A DNA stretch of 11,909 nt, from the NCBI GenBank assembly GCA_050248375.1, contig JBFWSL010000091.1:1-11909 (forward strand). The letters run 5' to 3'. The stretch's first letter is position 1; each line of letters opens with the position of its first letter. The position numbers and the translations under genes were made by a program. The stretch comes from JAYZVT01 sp050248375. GTDB lineage: Bacteria > Pseudomonadota > Alphaproteobacteria > Rhizobiales > Methyloligellaceae. Positions 1 to 7,873 of this stretch are shown one piece after another. The notes beneath the pieces were generated by a model. The model worked only from the letters and a program-made list of their open reading frames with translations. It did not search any database and had not been told where the DNA came from.

Positions 1-792
1 CGAGAACTCGTACTGGCGCGGCCGTGACGGCGTCGGCAGGTTCTCGATGAACCAGTCGTAGAGTGGACGATGGTCGGCGAATTCGAGCGTGCACAGCGAA
101 TGGGTGATGCACTCGATGGCGTCCGATTGTCCATGTGCGTAGTCATAGGTCGGGTAGATGCGCCATTCCGTGCCGGTGCGGGGATGGGCGGCATGCAGGA
201 TGCGGTACATCACGGGATCGCGCATGTTGATGTTGCCGCTGCCCATGTCGATCTTCGCACGCAGCACCCGTTCGCCGTTGGCGAATTCGCCCGCGCGCAT
301 GCGCCGGAACAGGTCGAGGTTCTCCTCGATGCCGCGGTCGCGCCACGGGCTGTTCCGGCCCGGCTCCTTCAGCGTGCCGCGGTACTCCCGGATTTCGTCG
401 GGGGAGAGGTCGTCCACATAGGCCTTGCCCTCGCGGATCAGGTGCTCCGCCCACTCGTACAGCCTCTCGAAATAGTCGGAGGCGAAATACAGGTGCTCGC
501 CCCAGTCGAAGCCGAGCCAGCGCACGTCTTCCTTGATGCTCTCGATATACTCGTGCTCCTCCTTCGTCGGATTGGTGTCGTCCATGCGAAGGTGGCAGCG
601 CCCGCCGAACTCCTGCGCCATGCCGAAGTTGAGGCAGATCGACTTGGCGTGGCCGATATGGAGGTAGCCGTTGGGCTCGGGAGGAAAGCGGGTGACGACC
701 GAGGTCACGCGTCCCGCGGACAGGTCGTCCCGGACGATATCCTTGATGAAGTTGCTCGGGGCCTCCGCCGCCGGCGTTCCGGTTTCAGCCAC
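1..792 (-). CDS. glnS: Glutaminyl-tRNA synthetase, N-terminal part (3' end outside window)
   Basis: This cytoplasmic class I aminoacyl-tRNA synthetase charges tRNA-Gln with glutamine using ATP. The visible 264 residues contain FPPEPNGYLHIGHAKS (about 36-51) with the HIGH-type ATP motif at 45-48, then DDTNP (71-75), REYRGTL, and near the end YPTYDYAHGQSDAIE followed by THSLCTLEF and PRQYEF. These are diagnostic of GlnRS rather than GluRS. The family is about 550 residues long, so roughly half is missing beyond position 1, including KMSKS and the anticodon-binding barrels. The start is read as GTG at 792-790. It has only a weak purine-rich stretch (GGGCGGA) upstream and no in-frame ATG between it and the tRNA gene. 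It lies 58 nt downstream of a tRNA-Gln gene on the same strand and is probably co-transcribed with it. Many alphaproteobacteria lack GlnRS and use GatCAB amidation instead, so the gene may have a patchy or transferred history (inference). Confidence 0.95.
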   Translation of the reverse strand, partial: MAETGTPAAEAPSNFIKDIVRDDLSAGRVTSVVTRFPPEPNGYLHIGHAKSICLNFGMAQEFGGRCHLRMDDTNPTKEEHEYIESIKEDVRWLGFDWGEHLYFASDYFERLYEWAEHLIREGKAYVDDLSPDEIREYRGTLKEPGRNSPWRDRGIEENLDLFRRMRAGEFANGERVLRAKIDMGSGNINMRDPVMYRILHAAHPRTGTEWRIYPTYDYAHGQSDAIECITHSLCTLEFADHRPLYDWFIENLPTPSRPRQYEFS

Positions 793-801
793 GCTCGATC
801 C

Positions 802-829
802 GCCCGTCGTTGTCTCTGGCCCGTCGTTG
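802..829. repeat. Pair of 11-bp direct repeats in the tRNA-Gln/glnS spacer
   Basis: GCCCGTCGTTG occurs at 802-812 and again, perfectly, at 819-829, giving a 17-nt period. Read on the minus strand, it is CAACGACGGGC twice, directly upstream of the glnS GTG. Both copies lie in the 58-nt stretch between the tRNA 3' end and the glnS start, so they would form part of the glnS 5' leader. The promoter-proximal copy is followed by CAGAGA. The start-proximal copy runs into the weak GGGCGGA ribosome-binding stretch. It could be a small duplication or a binding site; nothing shows which. Confidence 0.6.
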
Positions 830-850
830 ATCTCTTGAAGAAACGGGAAT

Positions 851-924
851 TGGCTGGGGCGCAGGGATTCGAACCCCAATATCTCGGTCCAGAGCCGAGC
901 GTAATGCCATTATACGACGCCCCA
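851..924 (-). tRNA. tRNA-Gln (anticodon CTG)
   Basis: The minus strand folds as a complete cloverleaf. The acceptor TGGGGCG (924-918) pairs with CGCCCCA, the discriminator is G, and the 3' CCA is encoded (853-851). The anticodon stem CTCGG/CCGAG encloses the loop CTCTGGA, so the anticodon is CTG (892-890), reading the codon CAG. The T arm carries GGTTCGAATCC. The first pair is U1-A72, typical of bacterial tRNA-Gln. The tRNA lies just upstream of glnS, whose product should charge it. Processing at the 3' end by RNases would release a downstream glnS message if the two are co-transcribed. Confidence 0.97.
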
Positions 925-970
925 ATGCGCCAGCCCGCCGCGGTTGCCGGACAACGGCGCGGGTGGCGCG

Positions 971-999
971 TTTCTAGCAACCTCGGAATCCGGTTGCAA
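971..999 (-). promoter_or_regulatory. Probable promoter of tRNA-Gln and glnS
   Basis: On the minus strand, TTGCAA (999-994) is followed after 17 nt by TAGAAA (976-971). The -10 is part of GCTAGAAA, which fits 7 of 8 positions of the Caulobacter-type -10 pattern GCTAnAWC. Transcription would begin roughly 40 nt upstream of the mature tRNA 5' end at 924. The call rests on matches and spacing only. Confidence 0.55.
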
Positions 1000-1053
1000 G
1001 ATGTGGCCCCGGGGCCCGGCTGGATATCCTGTGATCCTTCTGGGGCCGACCGC

Positions 1054-1081
1054 TTCAATTTTTCCTTAATGGCGCTAGAAT
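1054..1081 (+). promoter_or_regulatory. Possible promoter of the caspase-like gene
   Basis: GCTAGAAT (1074-1081) contains TAGAAT, five of six positions of TATAAT, and is nearly the same as the -10 of the divergent tRNA-Gln promoter. The best -35 at suitable spacing is TTCAAT (1054-1059, 16-nt spacer), which is weak. The start codon at 1131 would follow after a leader of about 40 nt. The rest of the 925-1130 interval shows no gene. Confidence 0.42.
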
Positions 1082-1130
1082 GGGGCCGTTCAGTGGGGGC
1101 TGGCAGCCGTTTACGGGCCGGGAGGGCGTC

Positions 1131-2544
1131 ATGAGGTGCAAGGGGTTTCTGTTCGCTTTGGTGCTGGTTGTGGCCGCGGCGGCGGCCGGACCAGCCGGCG
1201 CGGCCACGAAGGTCGCGCTGATCATCGGAAATTCCTCTTATACCCACGCCAACGAACTGAAGAATCCCCGCAATGACGCCTCCGACCTCGCCAAGGCCTT
1301 GGACCGCCTGGGCTTCAAGGTCGTACCCGGCTTCGATCTCGACAAGGCCGGCATGGAGGCCAAGATCCGGGAGTTCTCCAACGAACTCACCGGCGCGCAG
1401 GTGGCTCTCTTCTTCTATGCCGGCCATGGCCTGCAGGTGAACGGCCAGAACTACCTGGCGCCCATCGACGCCAAGCTCTCCAGCGACTCCGACCTGGATT
1501 TCGAGACCGTTCCGCTCAATCTGGTGCTGCGCCAGATGGAGCGCGACACCCGGACCAATCTCGTCTTCCTCGATGCCTGCCGGGACAACCCGCTGGCACG
1601 CAATCTCGCCCGCTCCATGGGCACCCGTTCCACCGCCGTCGGCAGCGGCCTTGCCCGCATCGAGACCGGCGTCGGCACCATGATCGCCTTCGCCACCCAG
1701 CCCGGCAACGTGGCGCTGGACGGCACCGGCCGCAACAGCCCCTTCACCGCGGCCCTGCTCAATAACATCACGCTGCCCGGCGTCGACATCAGCCAGATGA
1801 TGATCGGCGTGCGCCGTCAGGTGATCGAGGTCACCAGCGGCAAGCAGGTGCCCTGGGAGCACTCGTCTCTCACCGGGCAGTTCTTTTTCGGCGGACCGCC
1901 AAAAGGGGAAGTCGCCAGGGTCGAGCCGACCAAGCCGGACTCCGAGGGCGGCGGCGGGGCCTCCAGGCCGAACGAGGCGGCGCAGGCCTGGGCGACGGTC
2001 CAGGAGACCAGGAGCCGCGCCGTCCTGCAGACCTTCATCGACAGTTTCCCCGGCACCGTCTACGCGGAATTCGCCAAGGCCCGGCTGAAGGAGCTGGGCT
2101 CGCAGGTGGCGGCGCTCCCCAAGCCCGCCCCGGCGGCGGCGCCTCCCGAACCGCTGCGCACCNNNNNNNNNNNNNNNNNNNNNNNNNNNNNNNNNNNNNN
2201 NNNNNNNNNNNNNNNNNNNNNNNNNNNNNNNNNNNNNNNNNNNNNNNNNNNNNNNNNNNNNNAAGGGCGAGGCGGACTCTCTCTACAGCCTCGCGCTCAT
2301 GTATGAGGAAGGCCAGGGCGTGGCCAAGGATCCCCAGACCGCGGCCACCTACATGCTGCGGGCGCTCAAGGCCGGCGAGGAGGATTCCTACAAGGAGATG
2401 CGCACCAACGCCAATGCGTGGAGCGTGAATTTCCGCCGCGAACTGCAGCGCCTGATGCAGCAGGAAGGCGTCTATTCCGGCGCCATAGACGGCCAGTTCG
2501 GGCCGGGCACCATCCAGGCCGTGGAGGCCCTGCCGGGGCGCTAG
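1131..2544 (+). CDS. Secreted caspase-like (peptidase C14) protein with Sel1 and peptidoglycan-binding segments; interrupted by assembly gap
   Basis: The start is ATG at 1131, with GGAGGG at 1121-1126. Residues 1-25 form a signal peptide (hydrophobic ALVLVVAAAAA, then PAGAA), so the protein should be exported. The caspase fold follows: VALIIGNSSY, then FFYAGHG with the catalytic His at residue 99, then FLDACRDNP with the catalytic Cys at 150. A linker rich in Gly, Pro and Ala leads into the 100-N gap. After the gap come a Sel1-type repeat (ALMYEEGQGVAKDPQTAATY) and a C-terminal PG_binding_1-like segment (YSGAIDGQFGPGTIQAVEAL). Both edges of the gap fall on codon boundaries, but the frames differ because 100 is not a multiple of three. 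The N run is therefore a placeholder, and the real gene is probably one uninterrupted ORF. Such proteins are common in alphaproteobacteria; substrate and role are unknown. No toxin or regulator partner lies next to it. Confidence 0.85.
2163..2262. other. Assembly gap (100 N)
   Basis: There are exactly 100 undetermined bases inside the caspase-like gene, between a Pro/Ala-rich linker and the Sel1 repeat. The round number and the broken frame (codon boundary at 2162, codon start at 2263) indicate a scaffolding placeholder of unknown true length. Sel1 repeats or a GC-rich linker would be plausible reasons for the assembly failure. Confidence 0.97.
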
Positions 2545-2598
2545 GCCAGCGGGCGTTATCCATATTCGCCAGCGGCGCTGCGCCGCGCCGGCCGTGCG

Positions 2599-2627
2599 TT
2601 GCAATATCGGGATGTTGCGGCTAACAC
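2599..2627 (+). promoter_or_regulatory. Possible promoter of ugd
   Basis: TTGCAA (2599-2604), a 17-nt spacer, then TAACAC (2622-2627) within GCTAACAC, which fits 7 of 8 positions of GCTAnAWC. The -35 and the spacing are the same as in the tRNA-Gln promoter. It lies in the 134-nt interval between the caspase-like gene and ugd, about 50 nt before the ugd start. The match to the E. coli -10 is poor (3 of 6). Confidence 0.42.
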
Positions 2628-2678
2628 AGCCCCTGCCTTTTCGAGGGGCGGAACGCGGGCTGCGGTGAGGGATATCGC

Positions 2679-3989
2679 TTGAAAATCTGCATGATCGGCG
2701 CTGGCTATGTCGGCCTCGTCTCCGCCACCTGCTTTTCGGAGTTCGGCTGGAGCGTCGTCTGCGTGGACAAGGACGCCGCGCGGGTGGATGGCCTCAATCG
2801 CGGCGTCACGCCGATCTTCGAGCCCGGTCTTGAGGATCTGCTCCAGCGCAACCTGTCGGTGGGCCGCCTGAAATTCACCACCGACCTCGGCGAGGCCGCC
2901 GCGTCCGCGGACCTGGTCTTCCTGGCTGTCGGCACGCCCATGCGCCGCGGCGACGGCTATGCCGATCTCAGCTACGTCCATGACGCGGTGGAGGAACTGG
3001 CGCCGCACCTTGAGGGCTTCACCGTCATAACCACCAAGTCGACCGTGCCCGTGGGCACCAGCCGCGAGATCGAGCGCCGCCTGCGCGCCCTGCGTCCCGA
3101 CGCCGACATCGCCGTATGCTCCAACCCGGAGTTCCTGCGCGAGGGCTCGGCCATCCAGGATTTCACCCACCCCGACCGCGTGCTGGTGGGCTGTGACGAC
3201 GCCCGCGCGCGCGACATCATGGAGCGCATCTACAAGCCGCTCACCCTGCGCAACGCGCCGCTGATGTTCGTCAGCCGCGAGTCCGCAGAACTGGCCAAAT
3301 ACGCCGCCAACGCCTTCCTCGCCATGAAGATCAGCTTCATCAACGAGGTCGCGGACCTGTGCGAGCGGGTCGGCGCCGACGTGCAGGAAGTGGCCAGCGC
3401 CATCGGCTCCGACGCCCGCATCGGGGCCAAGTTCCTGCATCCCGGGCCGGGTTACGGCGGATCGTGCTTCCCCAAGGACGTGGCCGCGCTGGTGCGCACC
3501 GCCCGCGAGGCGAAGTCACCCTTGTCCCTCGTCGAGCAGGTGGAGAAGATCAATACCGAGCGCAAGCTGGGCATGGCCGCCCGCATCGAGGAGGCGGCCG
3601 GCGGCAGCGTCCGCGGCAAGACGGTCGCCGTGCTCGGCGTCACCTTCAAGCCGAATACCGACGACATGCGCGAGGCGCCGAGCCTCGTCATCCTGCCGCG
3701 GCTGCTGGAGCGCGGAGCCGCCGTGCGGGCCTACGACCCCCATGGCCGCCAGAACGCCGAACCGCTGATACCGGGCGTGACCTGGTGCGATGGCGCGCTC
3801 GCGGCATGCGAGGGCGCCGACATCCTCGTGGTCCTGACCGAGTGGAACGAATTCCGTGCCCTGGACCTCGGGCGCGTCGCCGCAACGATGAACGGCAAGG
3901 TGCTCGTCGACCTGCGCAACGTCTATCAGCCGCGCCTGGCGGCAGAGGCGGGCCTGGAATATCGCGGTGTCGGCCGTCCCGGCGCTTGA
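2679..3989 (+). CDS. ugd: UDP-glucose 6-dehydrogenase
   Basis: This cytoplasmic enzyme oxidises UDP-glucose to UDP-glucuronate with two NAD+, supplying precursors for exopolysaccharide, capsule or lipopolysaccharide. At 436 residues it is the normal bacterial length. The N-terminal Rossmann fold opens with IGAGYVGLVSA (GxGxxG, residues 7-12). VGTP, STVPVGT and NPEFLREGSAIQDF follow. The catalytic Cys263 lies in GPGYGGSCFPKD, and the C-terminal UDP-binding domain contains GVTFKPNTDDMREAPS. The start is TTG at 2679, chosen because the protein begins directly at the first strand of the Rossmann fold and GGTGAGG (2664-2670) lies 8 nt upstream. No glycosyltransferase or polysaccharide gene is next to it, so the polymer it serves cannot be told from this window. 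It is read as its own transcript or distal to the caspase-like gene. Confidence 0.97.
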   Translation: MKICMIGAGYVGLVSATCFSEFGWSVVCVDKDAARVDGLNRGVTPIFEPGLEDLLQRNLSVGRLKFTTDLGEAAASADLVFLAVGTPMRRGDGYADLSYVHDAVEELAPHLEGFTVITTKSTVPVGTSREIERRLRALRPDADIAVCSNPEFLREGSAIQDFTHPDRVLVGCDDARARDIMERIYKPLTLRNAPLMFVSRESAELAKYAANAFLAMKISFINEVADLCERVGADVQEVASAIGSDARIGAKFLHPGPGYGGSCFPKDVAALVRTAREAKSPLSLVEQVEKINTERKLGMAARIEEAAGGSVRGKTVAVLGVTFKPNTDDMREAPSLVILPRLLERGAAVRAYDPHGRQNAEPLIPGVTWCDGALAACEGADILVVLTEWNEFRALDLGRVAATMNGKVLVDLRNVYQPRLAAEAGLEYRGVGRPGA

Positions 3990-4112
3990 GCGGACTATCG
4001 CGCCGGTCGCGGGACTGTTAGAATTCATTCAACTTTGATTCCGGCGAGGAAGTGTTCGTGCCGAGAATCCTTTGCGATTCAATGCGGTACGTTTGAACGC
4101 GGAGACAAGGTA

Positions 4113-5366
4113 GTGACTGGGCCGAGCGACGAAATCCGCTCGGCTGCCGGGGAACCGTGTGGGCCCGAAACAGGTCCGCGCGAAGGCGGCGGTAGCGGGC
4201 AAAATGCCTCTATCCAGGCCGCGATGGTTTCCGCAACTGCTCCGCCGCCCGTGGCGGTGCAGAACCGGGCAGCCGGGCGCCCGCAGGGACGCAACGCGGC
4301 TCCGCGCCGCGAGCTGCCTGCCTATGGCGCTCTCGATCTTGGCACCAACAACTGCCGTCTTCTCGTCGCACGCCCCTCCCGCAGGGGCTTTCTCGTTATC
4401 GACGCCTTCTCCCGCATCATCCGCCTGGGCGAGGGGGTGTCCAGGACCGGCGCGCTTTCCGAGGCGGCCATGTCCCGCACCCTGGAGGCCCTGCGCATCT
4501 GTTCGCAGAAGCTGCGCAAGCGCAATGTCAGGCGCGCGCGCGTCATCGCCACCGAAGCCTGCCGCGTCGCCAGCAACGGAGCGGAATTCGTCGAGCGGGT
4601 GCGCAAGGAAACCGGCCTGGGCATCGAGATCGTCAGCCGCGAGGTGGAGGCGCGCCTGGCGGTCTCGGGCTGTGCCTCTCTCATCGACCGCAACTGTGAC
4701 TGGGCGCTGGTGTTCGATATCGGCGGCGGCAGCTCGGAGCTGATCTGGCTGGACCTGTCGCGGCGCAAGGGTGGCTGGAAGCGTTCCCTGCACGACCGCG
4801 TCGACGCCCAGAACTGCATTGCCGCCTGGACCTCGCTTCCCGTCGGCGTGGTTACCCTGGCGGAGAAGTTCGGCGGCCGCGAGGTGGCGCGCGACCAGTT
4901 CGAGGCGATGACCGGCTATGTCATGGAAATGCTGGAGGGCTTCGAGCGCGAGCACCGGTTCGCCGAGAAGACCTCCGGCGCGCCCGTTCACCTGCTCGGC
5001 ACCTCCGGCACCGTGACCACCATCGCCGGCATCAATCTCGGGCTCGACGCCTATGACCGGCGCAGGGTGGACGGCTGCTGGATGACCACGGGCGCCGTTC
5101 GCGAGGTATCCGACGCGCTCGTCGCCATGAGCTACGACGAGCGCATCGCCCAGCCTTGCGTCGGCCGCGACCGCGCCGACCTCGTCATCGCCGGTTGCGC
5201 CATCCTGGAGGCGCTGCTGCGCACATGGCCCTGCGAGCGTCTGCGCGTGGCGGACCGCGGCCTGCGCGAAGGCATCCTCGCCACGCTGATGGCCGAGGAC
5301 GGTTTCTCGCAGTTCGGCGGGCGCCGGCGTCGCGGCAACCGCGGCGATCGCCGCCAGCACAACTGA
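4113..5366 (+). CDS. Ppx/GppA family phosphatase (exopolyphosphatase or pppGpp phosphohydrolase)
   Basis: This member of the ASKHA phosphotransferase fold hydrolyses inorganic polyphosphate and/or pppGpp to ppGpp; sequence alone does not separate the two. Phosphate-binding loops are seen at ALDLGTNN (about 73-80) and FDIGGGSSE (about 201-209). The REVEARL segment (176-182), which carries the family's catalytic acid, and GTSGTVTTIAG are also present. At 417 residues it is the short two-domain form without the C-terminal HD-like domain of E. coli Ppx and GppA (about 500 residues). The first 70 residues are Gly/Pro/Ala-rich and look disordered, and the tail is strongly basic (GGRRRRGNRGDRR), which could contact nucleic acid or polyphosphate (inference). 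The start is GTG at 4113, with GGAG 8 nt upstream; the frame stays open to TTG at 4035, so a longer form of 443 residues cannot be excluded. rlmE follows after 4 nt. The 123-nt interval before it shows no clear promoter. Confidence 0.92.
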   Translation: MTGPSDEIRSAAGEPCGPETGPREGGGSGQNASIQAAMVSATAPPPVAVQNRAAGRPQGRNAAPRRELPAYGALDLGTNNCRLLVARPSRRGFLVIDAFSRIIRLGEGVSRTGALSEAAMSRTLEALRICSQKLRKRNVRRARVIATEACRVASNGAEFVERVRKETGLGIEIVSREVEARLAVSGCASLIDRNCDWALVFDIGGGSSELIWLDLSRRKGGWKRSLHDRVDAQNCIAAWTSLPVGVVTLAEKFGGREVARDQFEAMTGYVMEMLEGFEREHRFAEKTSGAPVHLLGTSGTVTTIAGINLGLDAYDRRRVDGCWMTTGAVREVSDALVAMSYDERIAQPCVGRDRADLVIAGCAILEALLRTWPCERLRVADRGLREGILATLMAEDGFSQFGGRRRRGNRGDRRQHN

Positions 5367-5370
5367 TCGC

Positions 5371-6081
5371 ATGTCCCGCGGACGCAACGACAGGAGCGGC
5401 TCGGGCGGCTCGCGCGAACTCAGCGTCCGCGTGAAGACCGCGCGCAAGCGCAAGCCGGCCTCCACCCGCTGGCTGCAGCGCCAGTTGAACGATCCCTATG
5501 TGGCGGCGGCGAAGCGGGAAGGCTACCGGTCCCGCGCGGCCTACAAGCTGGCGGAGATCGACGACCGCTATGGCTTGCTGAAACCGGGCATGACCGTTGT
5601 CGATCTCGGCGCCGCCCCGGGCGGCTGGAGCCAGGTGGCCGCGCAGAGGGTCAGGTCGGTCGAAGGGCCGGGCCGGGTGGTCGCCGCCGACATCAATCCG
5701 GTCGAGCCGGTCCCCGGGGTCACCATCCTGCTGGCCGATATTCTTGATGAAGCCTCGCCCGGCCGTATCCGCGAGGCGCTGGGCGGCGCCCGCGCCGATC
5801 TGGTGGTCTCCGACATGGCCGCCCCGGCGACCGGCCACAAGCAGACCGACCACCTGCGCACCATGTCCCTGTGCGAGGCGGCTTATGACTTCGCTGGGGA
5901 GGTCCTCGCCCCCGGCGGCGGCTTCCTGGCCAAGGTGATCCAGGGTGGCACCGAGCGCGGCCTGCTGGAGCGGCTGAAACGGGACTTCGGCACCGTCCGC
6001 CATGTCAAACCCAGGGCCAGCCGCGCCGATTCGGCGGAACTCTACGTGCTGGCGACCGGCTTTCGCGGCGAAGCGGGGTAG
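5371..6081 (+). CDS. rlmE: 23S rRNA (uridine-2'-O-)-methyltransferase RlmE (RrmJ/FtsJ)
   Basis: It methylates the 2'-O of U2552 (E. coli numbering) in the A-loop of 23S rRNA using SAM, a late step in 50S assembly. The SAM-binding motif VVDLGAAPGGWSQ lies at 75-87. The K-D-K-E catalytic tetrad is complete: Lys59 (RAAYKL), Asp147 (VVSDMAAP), Lys187 (FLAKVIQGG) and Glu222 (SAELYVLA). At 236 residues it is slightly longer than the E. coli enzyme (about 209), owing to a basic, Ser/Gly/Arg-rich N-terminal tail of about 25 residues. It starts 4 nt after the Ppx/GppA stop with no good Shine-Dalgarno sequence, which points to translational coupling in an operon. A 168-nt interval separates it from guaB. 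Confidence 0.96.
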   Translation: MSRGRNDRSGSGGSRELSVRVKTARKRKPASTRWLQRQLNDPYVAAAKREGYRSRAAYKLAEIDDRYGLLKPGMTVVDLGAAPGGWSQVAAQRVRSVEGPGRVVAADINPVEPVPGVTILLADILDEASPGRIREALGGARADLVVSDMAAPATGHKQTDHLRTMSLCEAAYDFAGEVLAPGGGFLAKVIQGGTERGLLERLKRDFGTVRHVKPRASRADSAELYVLATGFRGEAG

Positions 6082-6161
6082 GGATAAGCCCCGGAAAGCG
6101 CCGCAAATCCGCGGCCAGAGCGGAAAATATCCACGGTCTCCGGCCTGTGGCCGCCTGTCGC

Positions 6162-6190
6162 TTCCCATTGCGAACGGCGGGTGCTAAAGA
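6162..6190 (+). promoter_or_regulatory. Weak candidate promoter of guaB
   Basis: TTCCCA (6162-6167), a 17-nt spacer and TAAAGA (6185-6190). The latter lies inside TGCTAAAGA, a partial match (6 of 8) to the alphaproteobacterial GCTAnAWC pattern. It would give a leader of about 50 nt ahead of the strong guaB ribosome-binding site. I see no purine riboswitch fold in the 6082-6249 interval, only a short hairpin CGGCC-TGT-GGCCG at 6141-6153. Confidence 0.28.
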
Positions 6191-6249
6191 CAACCGCCAA
6201 CCGGACGGCGGCTGCACTGCTGGCGCCCGTCACTCAAGGAGGTTGGCCT

Positions 6250-7752
<1,503 letters not shown>

Positions 7753-7789
7753 GCGGCGGCGGGCGAAAAACGCCCCTTCGAGTGAGGAG

Positions 7790-7821
7790 GCCGCCGAGGC
7801 GGCGGGTAAGGCAGGTTTTTT
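7790..7821 (+). terminator. Candidate hairpin terminator after guaB, with competing upstream pairing
   Basis: The perfect inverted repeat GCCGCC-GA-GGCGGC (7790-7803) is followed, 12 nt later, by six T (7816-7821). The distance to the T run is longer than in a standard intrinsic terminator. The same GCCGCC can pair with GGCGGC at 7755-7760, enclosing a second perfect hairpin GGGCG-AAAAA-CGCCC (7761-7775). The interval 7753-7873 therefore holds mutually exclusive folds. It may be a leaky terminator allowing partial read-through into the methyltransferase gene. Confidence 0.32.
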
Positions 7822-7873
7822 CATCCTCGGGTGCGCCGCGAGGATTGCCCGTTCCCATCAGGAGCCAACACAA

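Noticed and set aside
70..1134. Plus-strand open frame of 354 codons over glnS and the tRNA
   Set aside because: It is antisense to clear GlnRS motifs and contains the tRNA complement; no domain and no ribosome-binding site.
705..1862. Long minus-strand open frame crossing the glnS start, the tRNA and the caspase-like gene
   Set aside because: It runs through a tRNA gene and antisense to two well-supported genes, and its translation has no recognisable domain; it is a GC-rich shadow frame.
2556..2564. DnaA-box-like TTATCCATA (8 of 9 positions)
   Set aside because: It is a single copy without neighbouring boxes, an AT-rich unwinding region or replication genes, so there is no support for an origin.
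2572..2586. Hairpin GCGGCG-CTG-CGCCGC after the caspase-like gene
   Set aside because: No T run follows on either strand; a short GC-rich inverted repeat is common in DNA of this composition, so I do not call a terminator.
1131..3989. Caspase-like gene plus ugd as a defence or cell-death system
   Set aside because: No nucleotide sensor, pore-former, reverse transcriptase or mobile element is present, and the 134-nt interval with its own promoter-like site argues against a functional pair.
4065..4080. Inverted repeat GAATC-CTTTGC-GATTC upstream of the Ppx/GppA gene
   Set aside because: A five-base arm is too short to support an operator, and no promoter could be placed around it.
6181..6249. 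Upstream GTG start for guaB adding 23 residues
   Set aside because: The ATG at 6250 has a near-consensus ribosome-binding site, and IMP dehydrogenases begin close to that point.
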